Below are positions 11,563 through 11,584 of a stretch of DNA of 11,584 bases, one piece after another. The stretch spans positions 1-11,584 of the forward strand of contig JAUYKD010000040.1 in the NCBI GenBank assembly GCA_030700195.1, in the 5' to 3' direction. Made by a program: the position numbers and the translations under genes. Each line of letters begins with the position of its first letter. The first letter of the stretch is position 1. The DNA is from Candidatus Nealsoniibacteriota bacterium. Lineage in GTDB: Bacteria; Patescibacteriota; Minisyncoccia; Minisyncoccales; MHMH01. The notes beneath the pieces are model-generated. The model saw only the letters and a program-made list of their open reading frames with translations. It ran no database searches and was not told the origin of the DNA.

Positions 11563-11584
11563 TTAAAAACTTGGCGATACCTAC

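Overview
This window looks like a compact genome fragment from a Candidate Phyla Radiation (Patescibacteria) bacterium, most likely of the Parcubacteria type. I infer this from family knowledge and layout, not from a search. The clues are moderately AT-rich DNA and tightly packed or overlapping genes. There are no recognisable Shine-Dalgarno sites. Many -10 boxes lie only 6-8 nt before start codons. The genes include a cupin-type glucose-6-phosphate isomerase, a very short UvrC, a membrane-anchored solute-binding protein with a peptidoglycan-binding insert, and an rpsF-ssb-rpsR cluster with no rplI behind it. Stops are TAA, TAG and one TGA, and no gene reads through an internal TGA, so the code is the normal bacterial one.

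Layout. At 2-1508 on the plus strand are the 3' end of an FtsK/SpoIIIE-type DNA translocase and a full recA with its own extended -10 promoter. At 1483-2948 on the minus strand is the ribosomal/replication cluster rpsF (bS6), ssb, rpsR (bS18), whose end overlaps the end of recA by 26 bp. At 2979-3801 on the plus strand is a HAD-family phosphatase, divergent from rpsF. From 3834 to 11523, everything is on the minus strand. In transcription order it holds a compact uvrC, a four-helix membrane protein (PF04020-like), secG, a family 5 solute-binding protein, a cupin glucose-6-phosphate isomerase, galU, a tRNA-Leu(CAG), ribonuclease J and trpS. secG through RNase J are nearly contiguous and probably form one long transcription unit. 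uvrC, the membrane protein and trpS have their own promoter-like sequences.

The most striking feature is a family of 130-bp structured, MITE-like elements with CCCCGTTAGAA termini in the rpsF-ssb-rpsR cluster. One copy sits in the start codon of rpsR. A second sits in the start codon of ssb, and that copy carries a third, different family member nested inside it. Both start-codon insertions lie directly after the A of the ancestral ATG and duplicate a target beginning TG. The terminal G of the element therefore rebuilds a GTG start codon, and both proteins can begin at their normal first residue. Reading upstream into the element instead gives both proteins the same spurious N-terminal peptide.

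A second theme is initiation. For recA, the HAD gene, trpS, uvrC and the PF04020-like gene, the -10 hexamer is placed so that transcription would begin at or within a few bases of the start codon. This predicts leaderless mRNAs, and it also fixes several start codons. Other points are a tRNA-Leu with altered elbow positions (no GG in the D-loop, G in place of U55), a UvrC reduced to 284 residues with both nuclease centres intact, and a peptidoglycan-binding domain inserted in the middle of a solute-binding protein.
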